The position numbers and the translations under genes are program-made. A DNA stretch of 64,000 bases from contig NZ_JAMYWQ010000018.1 of assembly GCF_024160145.1 (NCBI RefSeq), positions 1-64,000 of the forward strand, written 5' to 3'. Below the pieces are notes generated by a model. It worked only from the letters and a program-made list of their open reading frames with translations, had not been told where the DNA came from and made no database searches. Positions 39,800-51,022 of this stretch are shown piece by piece. Source of the DNA: Serratia nevei (lineage in GTDB: Bacteria > Pseudomonadota > Gammaproteobacteria > Enterobacterales > Enterobacteriaceae). Position 1 is the stretch's first letter. Every line of letters starts with the position of its first letter.

Positions 39800-41099
39800 C
39801 GCCTTTCCTACCCTGATCCTCGGCGCCGGTCCGGCGGCGATCCAATTGGCTGCGGATATCCAGGCCGCGGCCGACACGCGCATCGGCCTGTACAATCGCC
39901 CCAGCGAGAAAGGGCAACGCCTGAAGGCGCATCTGGCGCACACGCCCAGTCTGCATCTGGAAGGCGTCGGCAAGGCGCGGCAGACCCAGCGCGATGCGCA
40001 GGTGACAGTAGACAGCTACTGCGACGATCTGTCGCTCATCGGCGGCGACTGGCAGCGGCTGATCCTCGCCGTGCCCGCCGATCGCTACTACGAGGTGCTG
40101 CGGCAGGTGCCGTGGGCCACCTTACCCCACCTGCGTTCGTTGATCCTGCTTTCCCCGTCCATCGGCTCCGGCCTGATGGTGCAAAACCTGCTGCAGGCGG
40201 CTGGCCAATCCCACGTCGGGATCATCAGTCTGTCCAGTTATTACGCCGACACCAAATATCAGGATGCGGCGCAGCCCTACCGCGCCTATACCAAAGCCTT
40301 TAAACAGCGGATCTATCTCGCGGCCCAAAGCCCGGCGTCAGACGGCGCCGAACTCGACTGGATCGGCTTGGTGCTGGCGCGTCACGCTATCGACGCCCGT
40401 CGCTGCGACAGCCTGCTGGCCGCCGAGCGCTTCAGCATCACCAACTATGTTCATCCGCCGCTGGCGCTGGCCGACACCACGCTGCAGGCGATATTCCAGC
40501 CGCAGGCGCCGGTGCAATACCTGTATAAAACCTATCCCGAAGGGCCCCTCTGTCCCGAGGTTATCGCCGATATGCTCGAACTGTCGCAGGATTACAAAAG
40601 GCTGCTCAACCATCTCGGCGTCGAAGAGATCAACCTGCTGCGCTTTTTGAACGACGACAGCTACCCGGTTCCCTCCCGCATGGTGAGCCGCCGCTGGATT
40701 GACCATTTCCCGCAGCTCACGCCGGCGGAACAAGGCTATGCGCTGTTTACGCGCTATACCGCACTGCTGATCGAACCCTATTCCGAACCGGACGCGCAGG
40801 GTCGCTACTATGATTTTTCCGCCGTCAGGGTTGCCCGCGTCTTTCAGGATGCTCAAGGGCTGTGGTGCCTGCCGCGCGTGCCGCTGGAAGACGTGCGAAA
40901 ACTCCGCGCGCTGGTCTTGCTGGCGCAGCGGCTTGGCATCGAGATGCCCACCGCCCAGCGCCTGTTGGCGCGCTTTCAGCAGGCGCTGCAAAGCTTCGTC
41001 ACCCGGATCGGCGCCGAGCATTGCCATCATTCGTTGTTGGACGATACCTGCGACGAACAGGCGGCCATCACCTACCGTCAGTGGCGGGGGCAAGCATGA
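39792..41099 (+). CDS. cntM: opine metallophore dehydrogenase (CntM)
   Basis: 435 residues, staphylopine/pseudopaline dehydrogenase family (formerly DUF2338). N-terminal NADPH-binding motif GAGPAA (11-16), and conserved SLSSYYADTKY (about 145) and NYVHPPLAL (about 218) with the presumed catalytic His. It joins the CntL product to an alpha-keto acid (pyruvate or 2-oxoglutarate) by reductive condensation. Which keto acid is used cannot be read from sequence alone. Overlaps cntL by eight bases and the exporter gene by four. Confidence 0.87.
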   Translation: MHNAFPTLILGAGPAAIQLAADIQAAADTRIGLYNRPSEKGQRLKAHLAHTPSLHLEGVGKARQTQRDAQVTVDSYCDDLSLIGGDWQRLILAVPADRYYEVLRQVPWATLPHLRSLILLSPSIGSGLMVQNLLQAAGQSHVGIISLSSYYADTKYQDAAQPYRAYTKAFKQRIYLAAQSPASDGAELDWIGLVLARHAIDARRCDSLLAAERFSITNYVHPPLALADTTLQAIFQPQAPVQYLYKTYPEGPLCPEVIADMLELSQDYKRLLNHLGVEEINLLRFLNDDSYPVPSRMVSRRWIDHFPQLTPAEQGYALFTRYTALLIEPYSEPDAQGRYYDFSAVRVARVFQDAQGLWCLPRVPLEDVRKLRALVLLAQRLGIEMPTAQRLLARFQQALQSFVTRIGAEHCHHSLLDDTCDEQAAITYRQWRGQA

Positions 41100-41941
41100 A
41101 TCAGGGTGCGCTGCTGGCTATTTTCGCCTCGCTGATTTTCAGCGTCATGAATGCACTGGTCAAAACCATCGCCGACGACATCCCCACCGGGGAAATCGTG
41201 TTCTTTCGCAGCAGCATCGGCTGCCTGCTGGTTCTGCTGCTGATGTATCGCCACGGCGTCGCCTTCAGCCGCGAGGACCGGCCGCTGCTGGTATTACGAG
41301 GCACTATGGGTGGGATGTATCTCATCTGTTATTTTTACAGCATCGCTCACCTCACGCTGGCCGACGCCAGCATGCTGGCCTACCTGTCGCCGTTTTTCTC
41401 CATTCTGCTTTCCTTGCTGGTGCTGCGTGAACGGATCAGCGCCAACACCGCATTTTGGCTGGCGCTGGTCATCATCGGCGCCGTGCTGCTGGTGCGGCCG
41501 TGGCATTTCTCAACGTATACCCTGGCGTCGCTGGTCGGCGTGATGAGCGCGGTGTTCGCCGCCATCGCCTATCTGTCGGTCAACAAGCTCAGCAAACGCC
41601 ACCACAACTACGAGATCGTGTTCTATTTCCTGTTTATCGCGACGCTGATCTCGCTGCCGCTGATGTGGAACGCCTTCGTCTGGCCCAACGTCTACCAGTT
41701 TGCCATCCTGCTCGCCATCGCCCTGGTATCGCTGTTGGGACAGGTTGTCTTAACCCAGGCCTTTTCCTCCGATAATCTGATCGTGGTGTCGGTGGTGCGC
41801 TATATCGGCATCGTTTTCAATATTGCCTGGGGCTGGCTGTTCTGGCACGAAGTCCCGCTGTTGCTGTCGCTGCTCGGCTGCCTGCTGGTGGTGGTTTCCT
41901 GCGTCCAGCTCGGGCTGCGCCACCGCAAGAAAGCCGTCTGA
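41096..41941 (+). CDS. cntI: EamA-family metallophore exporter (CntI-like)
   Basis: 281 residues with ten predicted spans in two EamA repeats. In Pseudomonas aeruginosa the EamA protein CntI exports pseudopaline; the same neighbourhood supports that role here. The start ATG 41096 overlaps the cntM stop codon. Last gene of the operon, followed by a terminator. Confidence 0.75.
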   Translation: MNQGALLAIFASLIFSVMNALVKTIADDIPTGEIVFFRSSIGCLLVLLLMYRHGVAFSREDRPLLVLRGTMGGMYLICYFYSIAHLTLADASMLAYLSPFFSILLSLLVLRERISANTAFWLALVIIGAVLLVRPWHFSTYTLASLVGVMSAVFAAIAYLSVNKLSKRHHNYEIVFYFLFIATLISLPLMWNAFVWPNVYQFAILLAIALVSLLGQVVLTQAFSSDNLIVVSVVRYIGIVFNIAWGWLFWHEVPLLLSLLGCLLVVVSCVQLGLRHRKKAV

Positions 41942-41962
41942 GCCGCGCGTAACGCGGCCATA

Positions 41963-41988
41963 AAAAAACGCACCCGAAGGTGCGTTTT
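41963..41988. terminator. bidirectional terminator between the metallophore operon and prc
   Basis: AAAAACGCACC, CGAA, GGTGCGTTTTT: eleven-base perfect stem with T-tracts on both strands. Confidence 0.9.
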
Positions 41989-42008
41989 TCATCCTGCCTG
42001 GCGCGGCC

Positions 42009-44057
42009 TTATTTGGCCGGCGCCGGCTGCTGAGCGGGCTGATCTTTTTCCAGATGAGCCAGGTCCAGCGCGATATGCACGGTTTCGTCCAGGTACGGAT
42101 CCGGTTCCTGGTAATCCTTCGGCAGATCGTCGAGCGATTTCAGCGGCTTCTTGCCCGCGCGTTCCAGACGCTCGTTGATGCGTTTCAGACGGATCGCGTC
42201 GTCATCGTGGTTCTCTTTCTCGCGCACCGCCAGATTGAGGGACACGATGTTGCGTTTATCCTTCAGCGCCTTGTAATGCGCGATATCCTGCGCGATGTAC
42301 TGGAACTCCGGATTCTGCGCGATGCGCTGCTGGTGATCTTTCAGCAGCTCCGGCTCGAACGGCGCCATATCGCCGGTCTTGCTGTAGGTTGCCGCGTTGA
42401 TGCTGTCCCACGGCATGGCGTTGTCTTCAAACGCTTCGCCGGTTTCCGCCGGATCGACGCCGGTCGGCATCAGAATGTCCGGAGTTACCCCTTTGCGCTG
42501 GGTGCTGCCGCCGTTGACGCGGTAGAACTTCTGAATGGTGTACTGCACCGACCCCAGCGCCGGCCACTCAGGGCGCAGCATCTGATCGTAGATACGGTTC
42601 AGCGAACGGTACTGCTGCACGGTGCCTTTGCCGAAGGTCGGTTCGCCAACGATCAGCGCACGGCCGTAATCCTGCATCGCCGCCGCGAAGATCTCGGAGG
42701 CGGAGGCGCTGAAGCGATCGACCAGCACCACCAGCGGGCCTTTGTAGTAGGTCACGCCGTCGGTGTCGGCGTCTTCACGCACTTTGCCGTTGTTGTCGCG
42801 CACCTGCACCACCGGGCCGCTCGGAATGAACAGGCCGGACAGCGACACAGCTTCGGTCAGCGCGCCGCCGCCGTTGGTGCGCAGATCGATGATCACGCTC
42901 TTGACGTTCTGCTTGGCCATCTTCTGCAGCTGCACTTTCACGTCATCGGTCAGACCGACGTAGAAGCCTGGGATATCGAACACCGCCACCTTTTCTTTGC
43001 CGACGGTCTTGATGGTCATTTTCACCGCGCGGTCTTCCAGGCGGATCCGCTCGCGGGTCAAGGTGACCACGCGGGTTTTGGTGCCCTTGCCGGCCGGCAG
43101 GATCTCCAGGCGCACCTTGCTGCCCTTCGGCCCTTTGATCAATGACACCACGTCGTCCAGGCGCCAGCCGATCACGTCCACCATCGGTTTGCCGGCCTGG
43201 CCGACGCCGACGATGCGATCGCCCACGGTGATCGCCTTGCTCTTCGCCGCCGGGCCGCCCGGCACCATCGAGTTGATCAGGGTGTAGTCGTCATCCATCT
43301 GCAGCACCGCGCCGATGCCTTCCAGCGACAGGCTCATCTCGGTGTTGAACTGCTCGGTGTTGCGCGGAGACAGGTAGTTGGTGTGCGGATCGATTTCATG
43401 CGCAAAGGCATTCATCGCCAGCTGGAAGACGTCTTCGCTGTTGCTTTGCGTCAGGCGCTTGATAGCGAACTGATAACGCTTGGTCAGCGTGTCGCGGATT
43501 TCTTTGTCGGTCTTGCCGGTCAGCTTGAGGTTCAGCTCGTCATAGGTGACTTTCGCATCCCACAGGCTATCCAGCTCGGCCTTGTCTTTCGGCCACGGCG
43601 CTTTGCTGCGGTCGAGATCGATAGTGCCGTTGCCGGTGAAGTTCATCGGCTTTTCCAGCAGCGACAACGCATAGGTGTATCGCTCGAAACGGCGTTTCTG
43701 CGCCAGATTGAACAGCGCGTAGAAGGTATCCAGCTTGCCGGTTTTCAGCTCTTCGCCAACCTGATCGCGTTTGCCGGCGAACTGTGCCACGTCGGAGGCC
43801 AGCAACACGTTATGGTTGTAGTCCAGCATGTTCAGGTAGCGATCGAAGATCTTGCCTGAAAACTCCGCGTCGAGGGCGAACTGGCGGTAATGAGAGCGAG
43901 TGAAGCGCGAGGTGACGCGCTCACTCACCGTAGCGTGCTGGGGTTCCTGATGCAGCTGGGGCAATTGATCGATGCGGATGTTGGCTGTTTCCGCGCCGTA
44001 ACTGACACCCGCCCACAGCAGCCCTGCAATCGCTGTTAATCTGACGAATTTGTTCAT
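42009..44057 (-). CDS. prc: carboxy-terminal processing protease (Tsp)
   Basis: 682 residues as in E. coli. Signal peptide 1-22, a PDZ domain around 240-330, and the Ser/Lys catalytic pair expected in DRFSASASEIF (about 450) and GEPTFGKGTV (about 475). Periplasmic protease that trims PBP3, MepS (with NlpI) and SsrA-tagged proteins. Start MNKFVRLTAIAG chosen over a frame opening 48 bases upstream. Nineteen bases after proQ. Confidence 0.96.
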   Translation of the reverse strand: MNKFVRLTAIAGLLWAGVSYGAETANIRIDQLPQLHQEPQHATVSERVTSRFTRSHYRQFALDAEFSGKIFDRYLNMLDYNHNVLLASDVAQFAGKRDQVGEELKTGKLDTFYALFNLAQKRRFERYTYALSLLEKPMNFTGNGTIDLDRSKAPWPKDKAELDSLWDAKVTYDELNLKLTGKTDKEIRDTLTKRYQFAIKRLTQSNSEDVFQLAMNAFAHEIDPHTNYLSPRNTEQFNTEMSLSLEGIGAVLQMDDDYTLINSMVPGGPAAKSKAITVGDRIVGVGQAGKPMVDVIGWRLDDVVSLIKGPKGSKVRLEILPAGKGTKTRVVTLTRERIRLEDRAVKMTIKTVGKEKVAVFDIPGFYVGLTDDVKVQLQKMAKQNVKSVIIDLRTNGGGALTEAVSLSGLFIPSGPVVQVRDNNGKVREDADTDGVTYYKGPLVVLVDRFSASASEIFAAAMQDYGRALIVGEPTFGKGTVQQYRSLNRIYDQMLRPEWPALGSVQYTIQKFYRVNGGSTQRKGVTPDILMPTGVDPAETGEAFEDNAMPWDSINAATYSKTGDMAPFEPELLKDHQQRIAQNPEFQYIAQDIAHYKALKDKRNIVSLNLAVREKENHDDDAIRLKRINERLERAGKKPLKSLDDLPKDYQEPDPYLDETVHIALDLAHLEKDQPAQQPAPAK

Positions 44058-44076
44058 GCCTTGGTTGGCCTCCGTA

Positions 44077-44787
44077 TCAGAACTGCAAGTGTTCTGCGCG
44101 CACAATCATCGCCAGACCGGAAGAGAGCTGCACACGTACGCCATCTTTAGCGATTTCGAGTACGGTAGCATCCATCGCGCTCTTGCCTGCTCTGACTTTG
44201 ATTTCCTGGCCAATTTGCAGTTTAGAGATATCCGTGACTGGCGCATAACGCGGCTGGTTTTCCTCTTTTGCTGCACGAGGTTGACGAGCTGGCTGTGGGC
44301 GAGTTTGTGGGCGCGGCTTGCGGTTTTCCGGCGCGGCTCCGCCTTCGCGACGTGCAGCAGGCTTTTTACCGGCTGGGCGCGGACGGCGTGGCGCGGCATC
44401 GGCGGATTCACCGGCGGCTTCACGTTTTTTGGCGTTTTGTTCGGCACGCTGTGCCTGAACGCGCGCTTTGGCTTCTTCAAGCTGCTGGCGAGCATGATCG
44501 ACATGCTGCTGTTCCAGTTCACCGCACGGATTGCCGTCCAGATCGACGCGCTGCGCGCCAACTTTGACGCCGTACAGGTAACGCCAGCTTGAGGTGTACA
44601 GGCGCAGGGCAGAACGCAATTGCGTTTTGCTGAGATTCTCTTCCCCCTGCACGCGCTCTACCAAATCCTGAAAAATACCGATTTTCAGCGGACGAGCTTC
44701 GCCTTCGGCGCTAAAGCAGAGCGGAAAACGCTCGGCAAGAAAAGCAATGACTTCTTTACTAGAGTTCAACTTAGGTTGATTTTCCAT
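44077..44787 (-). CDS. proQ: RNA chaperone ProQ
   Basis: 236 residues. N-terminal FinO-like RNA-binding domain (about 1-120), a Lys/Arg/Pro-rich linker (about 125-180), and a C-terminal Tudor-like domain. Global binder of small RNAs and mRNA 3' ends. Upstream of prc in one transcript, as in E. coli. Confidence 0.96.
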   Translation of the reverse strand: MENQPKLNSSKEVIAFLAERFPLCFSAEGEARPLKIGIFQDLVERVQGEENLSKTQLRSALRLYTSSWRYLYGVKVGAQRVDLDGNPCGELEQQHVDHARQQLEEAKARVQAQRAEQNAKKREAAGESADAAPRRPRPAGKKPAARREGGAAPENRKPRPQTRPQPARQPRAAKEENQPRYAPVTDISKLQIGQEIKVRAGKSAMDATVLEIAKDGVRVQLSSGLAMIVRAEHLQF

Positions 44788-44883
44788 GAAATTTCCTGAT
44801 TACAACGGTATTGCCAACAAGCCACAGGCATGAACAGGCGTCATTATAATGACGCCATCGGTAATTGCCACGTTAACCGTCGA

Positions 44884-45381
44884 TCAACTTGCCGCTACAG
44901 TCACATATTTCGCACTGTCGCACTGTTCCAGTTGCTCACAAAGCCCCGCCACCACTGCTTTCAGGCCCGCTTCATCCTGTTCGTCGAAGCGTTGATAAAC
45001 CGTGCTGTCGATATCCAAAACGCCGATCACCCGGCCGCCGACCGACAGCGGCAGCACGATTTCCGCATTGCTCGCCGCATCGCAGGCGATATGGCCCGGG
45101 AACGCATGCACGTCGCCGACGCGCTGCACGCGATTTTCCGCCACCGCCGTGCCGCACACGCCCTTGCCCACCGGGATGCGCACGCAGGCGATCTTGCCCT
45201 GGAACGGCCCCAGCACCAGCTGGTCGCCATCCATCAGATAGAAACCGGCCCAGTTCACGTCATCCAGACGCTCGTTGATCAACGCGCTGGCGTTGGACAG
45301 CGCCGCGATAAAGTTGGTCTCCCCGCCGAGCAACGCGCTCAGGTCACGTTTTAATTCCGCGTAGAATTGTTCTTTTGTCAT
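44884..45381 (-). CDS. msrC: free methionine-(R)-sulfoxide reductase
   Basis: 165 residues, one GAF domain. The active-site cysteines are in KIACVRIPVGKGVCGTAVA and HIACDAAS. Reduces free L-methionine-(R)-sulfoxide in the cytoplasm. Start MTKEQFYAEL chosen to match E. coli; the frame extends 28 codons upstream without support. Confidence 0.93.
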   Translation of the reverse strand: MTKEQFYAELKRDLSALLGGETNFIAALSNASALINERLDDVNWAGFYLMDGDQLVLGPFQGKIACVRIPVGKGVCGTAVAENRVQRVGDVHAFPGHIACDAASNAEIVLPLSVGGRVIGVLDIDSTVYQRFDEQDEAGLKAVVAGLCEQLEQCDSAKYVTVAAS

Positions 45382-45636
45382 GTGATAACCATTGAAACAG
45401 TGAAGATGGCCAGAAGCCCAAAGCTTAGGCCCTATAAAATAAGCATTAAATGCGTATAGCCACAAGGTTAATCATCTGTTGCTTCACAAAACCCTGTCGC
45501 TCAGGGTATGTTTGCCGCTCAGAATCCCGGTTTACCCCGTTTTACCGTCCGGCGCCCGATCGCCGGTGACGCGGCCGGTTTATTTTTCAGCTACGCTGAC
45601 AGTTCCGGCGGGCTCAAGGGCAGCTACTTGTCAAAG

Positions 45637-46884
45637 ATGAAGATACACGCGATCACCGCCCCCCTTTCCAAAGCGCGCCACCAGCGCTGCTGCGAGTGCG
45701 ACCTGCTGTTCGTGCTGCCGCCGCTCACCGGCAATCAGGCCGCCTATTGCCCGCGCTGCAACGCCAAGGTGGTGAACGGCCGCGACTGGTCGATGACGCG
45801 CCTGACCGCCATGGCGATCGCCATGCTGCTGTTGATGCCGTTCGCCTTCACCGAACCGCTGATCAGCATCCGCTTGCTCGGCACGCGCATCGACGCCAGC
45901 CTGCTGGAGGGCATCTGGCAGATGAGCCGTCAGGGCGATCCGCTTACCGCCAGCATGGTGGCGTTCTGCACCCTCGGCGCCCCGCTGACGCTGGCGCTGT
46001 CGCTGCTCTACCTGCGCTTTGGCCACGCGCTCGGCATGAACCTGCGCCCGGTGCTGCTGATGCTGGAGCGGCTGAAAGAGTGGGTGATGCTGGACATCTA
46101 TCTGATCGGCATGGCGGTGGCGGCGATCAAGGTGCAGGATTACGCCGACATCCAGGCGGGCAGCGCGCTGATCGCCTACCTGTCGCTCACCCTGCTCAGC
46201 ATCCTGACGCTGATCCATACCAACCTGGAGCAGCTGTGGGAACGTTACTACCCGCAGGAGCAGCCGGAAGGCCCGCCGTCGGCGCTGCATATTTGCCTGT
46301 CCTGCCACTACACCGGCTACCCCGACGCACGCGGCCGCTGCCCGCGCTGCCACGTGCCGATGTGCCACCGCCAGCCTTACAGCCTGCAAAAAACCTGGGC
46401 GGCGCTGATCGCGGCGATGATCCTGCTGATACCGGCCAACCTGCTGCCGATTTCCATCATTTACGCCAACGGCGCACGGCTCGAAGACACCATCTTCTCC
46501 GGCGTGGTCTCGCTGGCCACCTCCGGCAACGTGCCGATCGCCGCCATCGTGTTCATCGCCAGCGTGCTGGTGCCCTTTACCAAGGTGATCGTGCTGATCA
46601 CGCTGTTGTTCAGCATTCATTTCAAAACCTCGCACAGCCTGAAGACGCGCATCCGTCTGCTGCGCCTGGTCACCTGGATCGGCCGTTGGTCGATGCTCGA
46701 TCTGTTCGTTATCGCCTTGATGATGTCGCTGGTAAACCGCGACCAGCTGTTATCTTTTACTATGGGACCGGCCGCGTTTTACTTTGGCTCGGCGGTCATT
46801 TTGACTATTCTTGCCGTTGAGTGGCTGGATAGCCGATTGATTTGGGATGCACATGCAACAGGAAACGCCGACTACACCGACTGA
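45637..46884 (+). CDS. letA: LetA/YebS, PqiA-family lipid transport membrane protein
   Basis: 415 residues with two PqiA modules, each starting with a zinc-ribbon: CCECDLLF...CPRC (about 20-48) and [19 protein letters not shown] (about 220). About eight spans. It works with LetB in lipid movement between the membranes. Start at ATG 45637 or at TTG 45628 (AAGGG eight bases before the TTG) cannot be separated by eye. It overlaps letB by about 30 bases. Confidence 0.88.
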   Translation: MKIHAITAPLSKARHQRCCECDLLFVLPPLTGNQAAYCPRCNAKVVNGRDWSMTRLTAMAIAMLLLMPFAFTEPLISIRLLGTRIDASLLEGIWQMSRQGDPLTASMVAFCTLGAPLTLALSLLYLRFGHALGMNLRPVLLMLERLKEWVMLDIYLIGMAVAAIKVQDYADIQAGSALIAYLSLTLLSILTLIHTNLEQLWERYYPQEQPEGPPSALHICLSCHYTGYPDARGRCPRCHVPMCHRQPYSLQKTWAALIAAMILLIPANLLPISIIYANGARLEDTIFSGVVSLATSGNVPIAAIVFIASVLVPFTKVIVLITLLFSIHFKTSHSLKTRIRLLRLVTWIGRWSMLDLFVIALMMSLVNRDQLLSFTMGPAAFYFGSAVILTILAVEWLDSRLIWDAHATGNADYTD

Positions 46885-49483
46885 AGCGCGGGTCAAGAAC
46901 AAGCGCCGCATTTCACCGTTCTGGTTACTGCCGTTCATCGCCCTGCTGATCGCCGGGTGGCTGGTCTACAACAATTTCCAGGAGCGCGGCACCACCGTCA
47001 CCATCGATTTCCAATCGGCGGCGGGCATCGTCGCCGGCCGCACGCCGGTGCGCTACCAGGGCGTTGACGTCGGCATGGTGCAGAAGATCAGCCTGAGCAA
47101 AGATCTGCGCAGCATCGTGGTAGAAGCCAGCATCAAAAGCGATTTGGAAGATTCGCTGCGCGAAGGCACCCAGTTTTGGCTGGTGACGCCCAAGGCTTCG
47201 CTGGCTGGGGTCTCCGGGCTCGATGCGCTGGTCGGCGGCAACTATATCGGCATGATGCCCGGCAGCGGCAAGGCGCAAACCCACTTCGCCGCGCTCGATA
47301 CCCAGCCGAAATACCGCCTGAACACCGGCGAGCTGATGATCCACCTGCACGCCGACGATCTGGGCTCGCTCAACAGCGGCTCGCTGGTCTACTACCGTAA
47401 AATCCCGGTCGGCAAGGTGTACGACTACACCATCAGCGAAGGCAACAAGGGCGTGACCATCGATGTGCTGATCGACCGCCGCTTCGCCCATCTGGTGAAA
47501 AACAACAGCCGCTTCTGGAACGTCTCCGGCTTCAAGGGCGATTTCAGCCTGTCAGGCGCGACGGTACAGATGGAGAGCCTGGCGGCGCTGGTCAACGGCG
47601 CCATCGCCTTCGATTCGCCGGCCGATGGCCAGCAGGCCAAGGGCGATCAGAGCTATGCCCTGTATCCCGATCTGGCCCACAGCCAGCGCGGCGTCAATAT
47701 CCTGCTGGATCTGCCGAGCGGCAACAACCTGAGTGAAAACCGCACGCCGCTGATGTACCAGGGGCTGCAGGTCGGCACCCTGACCAAGCTGACGTTGCAA
47801 CAGGACAGCAAAGTGGTCGGTGAACTGACCATCGATCCTTCGGTGGTCGACCTGATGCGCAGCGGCACCCGCATCGTGATGCGCAGCCCGCGCATCAGCC
47901 TCAACGACGCCAAGCTCAGCCAGCTGCTGACCGGCACCACGCTGGAGCTGGTGCCGGGCGAAGGCGAGCCGCAGCAGCGCTTTAACGTGCTGGACAGCAA
48001 CGAAACGCTGTTGCAACAGCCGGGCGTACTGACCGTCACGCTGAATGCGCCGCAAAGCTACGGCATCGACGTCGGGCAGCCGCTGGTGGTGCACGGCGTG
48101 AAGGTTGGCCAGATCCTGAGCCGCACCCTCACCGCCGGCGGCGTAGTGTTCACCGCCGCCATCGACGCGCAATATCGCAGCCTGCTGCACAAAGACAGCA
48201 AATTCGTGGTCAACAGCCGCCTCGACGTCAAACTGGGGATCGACGGCATGGAAGTGCTCGGCGCCAGCGCGCAGGAGTGGGTAGACGGCGGCGTGCGCAT
48301 TATCCCCGGCAGCAAGGGCGAACCGGGCGGCCAATACCCGCTGTATGCCAACAGCGAGAAAGCCGAGGACGGAATCGTCGGCAACGCCCCGGCCACCACC
48401 CTGACCCTCAGCGCGGCCAGCCTGCCGGACGTGCAGGCCGGTTCGGTGGTGCTGTATCGCAAATTCCAGGTGGGCGAGATCGTCAACGTTCGGCCGAAGG
48501 CCAACGAGTTCGAGGTGGACGTCTACATCAGCCCGGAATACCGCAAGCTGCTGACCCGTGAAAGCATCTTCTGGGCCGAAGGCGGCGCCAAGGTGCAGCT
48601 CAACGGCAGCGGGCTGACGGTACAGGCTTCACCGCTCAACCGCGCGCTGAAAGGCGCCATCAGCTTCGACAACCTGCAGGGCGTAACGCTCAACAAGGGC
48701 GCCAACCGCGTGCTGTACGCCAGCGAAACCGCCGCACGCGCGGTGGGCAGCCAAATCACGTTGAGAACCTACGACGCCAGCAAACTGTCGGCCGGCATGC
48801 CGCTGCGCTACCTCGGTATCGACGTCGGCCAGGTGGAATCGCTACAGCTGGCGCCGGAGCGCAACGAAGTGCTGGCTAAAGCGGTGCTGTATCCGGAATA
48901 CGTGCAGACCTTCGCACGGCTGGGCAGCCGTTTCTCGATCGTCTCACCGGAGATCTCCGCCGCCGGCGTCAGCAACCTCGATACCCTGCTCCAGCCTTAT
49001 ATCAACGTGGAGCCGGGGCGCGGCCGCGAGCTGCGCACCTTCGAACTGCAGCAGGCCAGCATCACCGACTCGCGCTATCTCGACGGCCTGAGCGTGGTGC
49101 TCGACGCCGCCGAAACCGGCTCGCTGCAGGTCGGTACGCCGGTGCTGTTCCGCGGCGTGGAGGTCGGCACCATCACCGGTTTCTACCTCGGCGCCATGTC
49201 CGATCGGGTACACGTCGCACTGCGCATCAGCAAGAAATATCAGCATCTGGTGCGCAACAACAGCGTGTTCTGGCTGGCCTCGGGTTACAACCTGCAGTTC
49301 GGCCTGACCGGCGGCGTGATCAAGAGCGGCACCTTCCAGCAGTTCATCCGCGGCGGCATCGCCTTCGCCACGCCGCCGACCATTCCGCTGGCGCCGAAGG
49401 CGACGCCGGACAAGCACTTCCTGCTGAATCCTGAAGAGCCGAAGGACTGGAAAACCTGGGGTACCGCCATTCCACGCGATTAA
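46853..49483 (+). CDS. letB: LetB/YebT, seven-MCE-domain lipid transport tunnel protein
   Basis: 876 residues (E. coli 877). One N-terminal transmembrane segment (about 22-42) anchors a series of seven MCE domains, seen as repeated (V/T)P(V/L)(R/M)Y(Q/R)G...VG units. It forms a long hydrophobic tunnel across the periplasm. Start [13 protein letters not shown] matches E. coli; ATG 46847 adds two residues. Confidence 0.95.
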   Translation: MQQETPTTPTEARVKNKRRISPFWLLPFIALLIAGWLVYNNFQERGTTVTIDFQSAAGIVAGRTPVRYQGVDVGMVQKISLSKDLRSIVVEASIKSDLEDSLREGTQFWLVTPKASLAGVSGLDALVGGNYIGMMPGSGKAQTHFAALDTQPKYRLNTGELMIHLHADDLGSLNSGSLVYYRKIPVGKVYDYTISEGNKGVTIDVLIDRRFAHLVKNNSRFWNVSGFKGDFSLSGATVQMESLAALVNGAIAFDSPADGQQAKGDQSYALYPDLAHSQRGVNILLDLPSGNNLSENRTPLMYQGLQVGTLTKLTLQQDSKVVGELTIDPSVVDLMRSGTRIVMRSPRISLNDAKLSQLLTGTTLELVPGEGEPQQRFNVLDSNETLLQQPGVLTVTLNAPQSYGIDVGQPLVVHGVKVGQILSRTLTAGGVVFTAAIDAQYRSLLHKDSKFVVNSRLDVKLGIDGMEVLGASAQEWVDGGVRIIPGSKGEPGGQYPLYANSEKAEDGIVGNAPATTLTLSAASLPDVQAGSVVLYRKFQVGEIVNVRPKANEFEVDVYISPEYRKLLTRESIFWAEGGAKVQLNGSGLTVQASPLNRALKGAISFDNLQGVTLNKGANRVLYASETAARAVGSQITLRTYDASKLSAGMPLRYLGIDVGQVESLQLAPERNEVLAKAVLYPEYVQTFARLGSRFSIVSPEISAAGVSNLDTLLQPYINVEPGRGRELRTFELQQASITDSRYLDGLSVVLDAAETGSLQVGTPVLFRGVEVGTITGFYLGAMSDRVHVALRISKKYQHLVRNNSVFWLASGYNLQFGLTGGVIKSGTFQQFIRGGIAFATPPTIPLAPKATPDKHFLLNPEEPKDWKTWGTAIPRD

Positions 49484-49499
49484 ACGTCGTGTTTTCCTC

Positions 49500-49530
49500 A
49501 GGGCCCGGCAATACCGGGCCCTGTTTTTTT
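49500..49530 (+). terminator. terminator after letB
   Basis: AGGGCCCGG, CAATA, CCGGGCCCT followed by GTTTTTTT. Confidence 0.9.
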
Positions 49531-49585
49531 CCGCGTTATGATAAACTCTCGCCCTTGTCTTTATTGCACCCTGAGAGTTCGCCCC

Positions 49586-51022
49586 GTGGCCAAATCCACC
49601 GCCGTTTTTCTACCCCCCGCGTTCCTTGACGCCACCCGCGCCATCATGCCTGCCGAGCTGACGATGGAAGATTTTATCGCCGCTTGCCAGCGCCCGCTGC
49701 GCCGCAGTCTGCGCGTCAACACGCTGAAAATCAGCGTCGCCGATTTCCTGACGCTGGTGCAGGATTACGACTGGCGGCTGGAACCTATTCCCTGGTGCGC
49801 GGAAGGGTTCTGGATCGAACGCGACGATGAAGAGCTGCGATTGGGCAGTGCCGCCGAACACCTGAGCGGCCTGTTCTACATTCAGGAAGCCAGTTCGATG
49901 CTGCCGGTCAGCGCGCTGTTCGCGGGCGGCGCGGCACCGAATCGGCTGCTGGACGTGGCGGCGGCGCCGGGCTCCAAAACCACCCAGATCGCCGCGCTGA
50001 TGGGCAACCGGGGCGGCATCGTCGCCAACGAATACTCCGCCAGCCGGGTAAAAGTGCTGCACGCCAATATCAGCCGCTGCGGCGTGAAGAACACCGCGCT
50101 GACCCACTTCGACGGCCGGGTGTTCGGCGCCGCGCTGCCGGAGAGCTTCGACGCCATTCTGCTCGATGCCCCCTGCTCCGGCGAAGGCGTGGTGCGCAAG
50201 GATCCGGACGCCATGAGCAACTGGTCGCCGCAGAGCGTGGCCGAGATCGCCGCCACCCAACGCGAACTGATCGACAGCGCGTTTCATGCGCTGGCGCCGG
50301 GCGGCGTGATGGTTTACTCCACCTGCACGCTCAATGCGCAGGAAAACCAGCAGGTGGTGCGCTGGCTGCTGGACACCTACGGCGACGCGGTCAGCGTCGA
50401 ACCGCTGGGCGAACTGTTCCCCGGCGCCGATAAGGCGCTGACCGCCGAAGGTTTCCTGCACGTCTTCCCGCAGATTTACGACAGCGAAGGTTTTTTCGTC
50501 GCCCGCCTGCGCAAACGGCGCGCCGTGGTGCCGTTGGCGAAGCCGACCTACAAGGTGGGCAAATTCCCGTTCAGCCCGCTGTCCGGTAAAGAGGCCGCGC
50601 TGGTCGCCCAGGCCGCCGCCGCATCCGGCTTAACCTGGGGCGATGACAGCCGCCTGTGGGAGCGCGACAAGGAGATCTGGCTGTTCCCGGCCGAGCTGGA
50701 GCCGCTGTTCGGCAAAGTACGCTTCTCACGCATCGGCCTCAAGCTGGCGGAGCGTTTCCCGAAGGGCTTCCGCTGGCAGCACGAAGCGGCGATCGCGCTG
50801 GCGAATACCGCCGGCAAACACCATTTCGAGCTGGACGCCACGCTGGCGCAGGAGTGGCATCACGGCCGCGATCTCTACCCGGAACAGCCGCCGGCCGGCG
50901 ATGAATGCATCGTCACCTATCAGGGGCAGCCGCTGGGCATCGCCAAACGCATCGGCAGCCGCATCAAGAACAGCCTGCCGCGCGATCTGGTGCGTGATGG
51001 CGCGCTGGATTTCCACCTGTAA
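49586..51022 (+). CDS. rsmF: 16S rRNA (cytosine(1407)-C5)-methyltransferase
   Basis: 478 residues. SAM site [12 protein letters not shown] (about 122), motif IV APCSGEG (about 207) and motif VI STCTLN (about 260) with the two conserved Cys. The C-terminal part holds a PUA-like domain as in E. coli RsmF (YebU). Start at GTG 49586 ([11 protein letters not shown]) matches the E. coli N-terminus; an ATG 48 bases upstream is less likely. Confidence 0.95.
   Translation: MAKSTAVFLPPAFLDATRAIMPAELTMEDFIAACQRPLRRSLRVNTLKISVADFLTLVQDYDWRLEPIPWCAEGFWIERDDEELRLGSAAEHLSGLFYIQEASSMLPVSALFAGGAAPNRLLDVAAAPGSKTTQIAALMGNRGGIVANEYSASRVKVLHANISRCGVKNTALTHFDGRVFGAALPESFDAILLDAPCSGEGVVRKDPDAMSNWSPQSVAEIAATQRELIDSAFHALAPGGVMVYSTCTLNAQENQQVVRWLLDTYGDAVSVEPLGELFPGADKALTAEGFLHVFPQIYDSEGFFVARLRKRRAVVPLAKPTYKVGKFPFSPLSGKEAALVAQAAAASGLTWGDDSRLWERDKEIWLFPAELEPLFGKVRFSRIGLKLAERFPKGFRWQHEAAIALANTAGKHHFELDATLAQEWHHGRDLYPEQPPAGDECIVTYQGQPLGIAKRIGSRIKNSLPRDLVRDGALDFHL

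Noticed and set aside
40862-41095. Upstream extension of the exporter frame into cntM
   Set aside because: No membrane segments in that part; ATG 41096 overlaps the cntM stop codon in the usual ATGA way.
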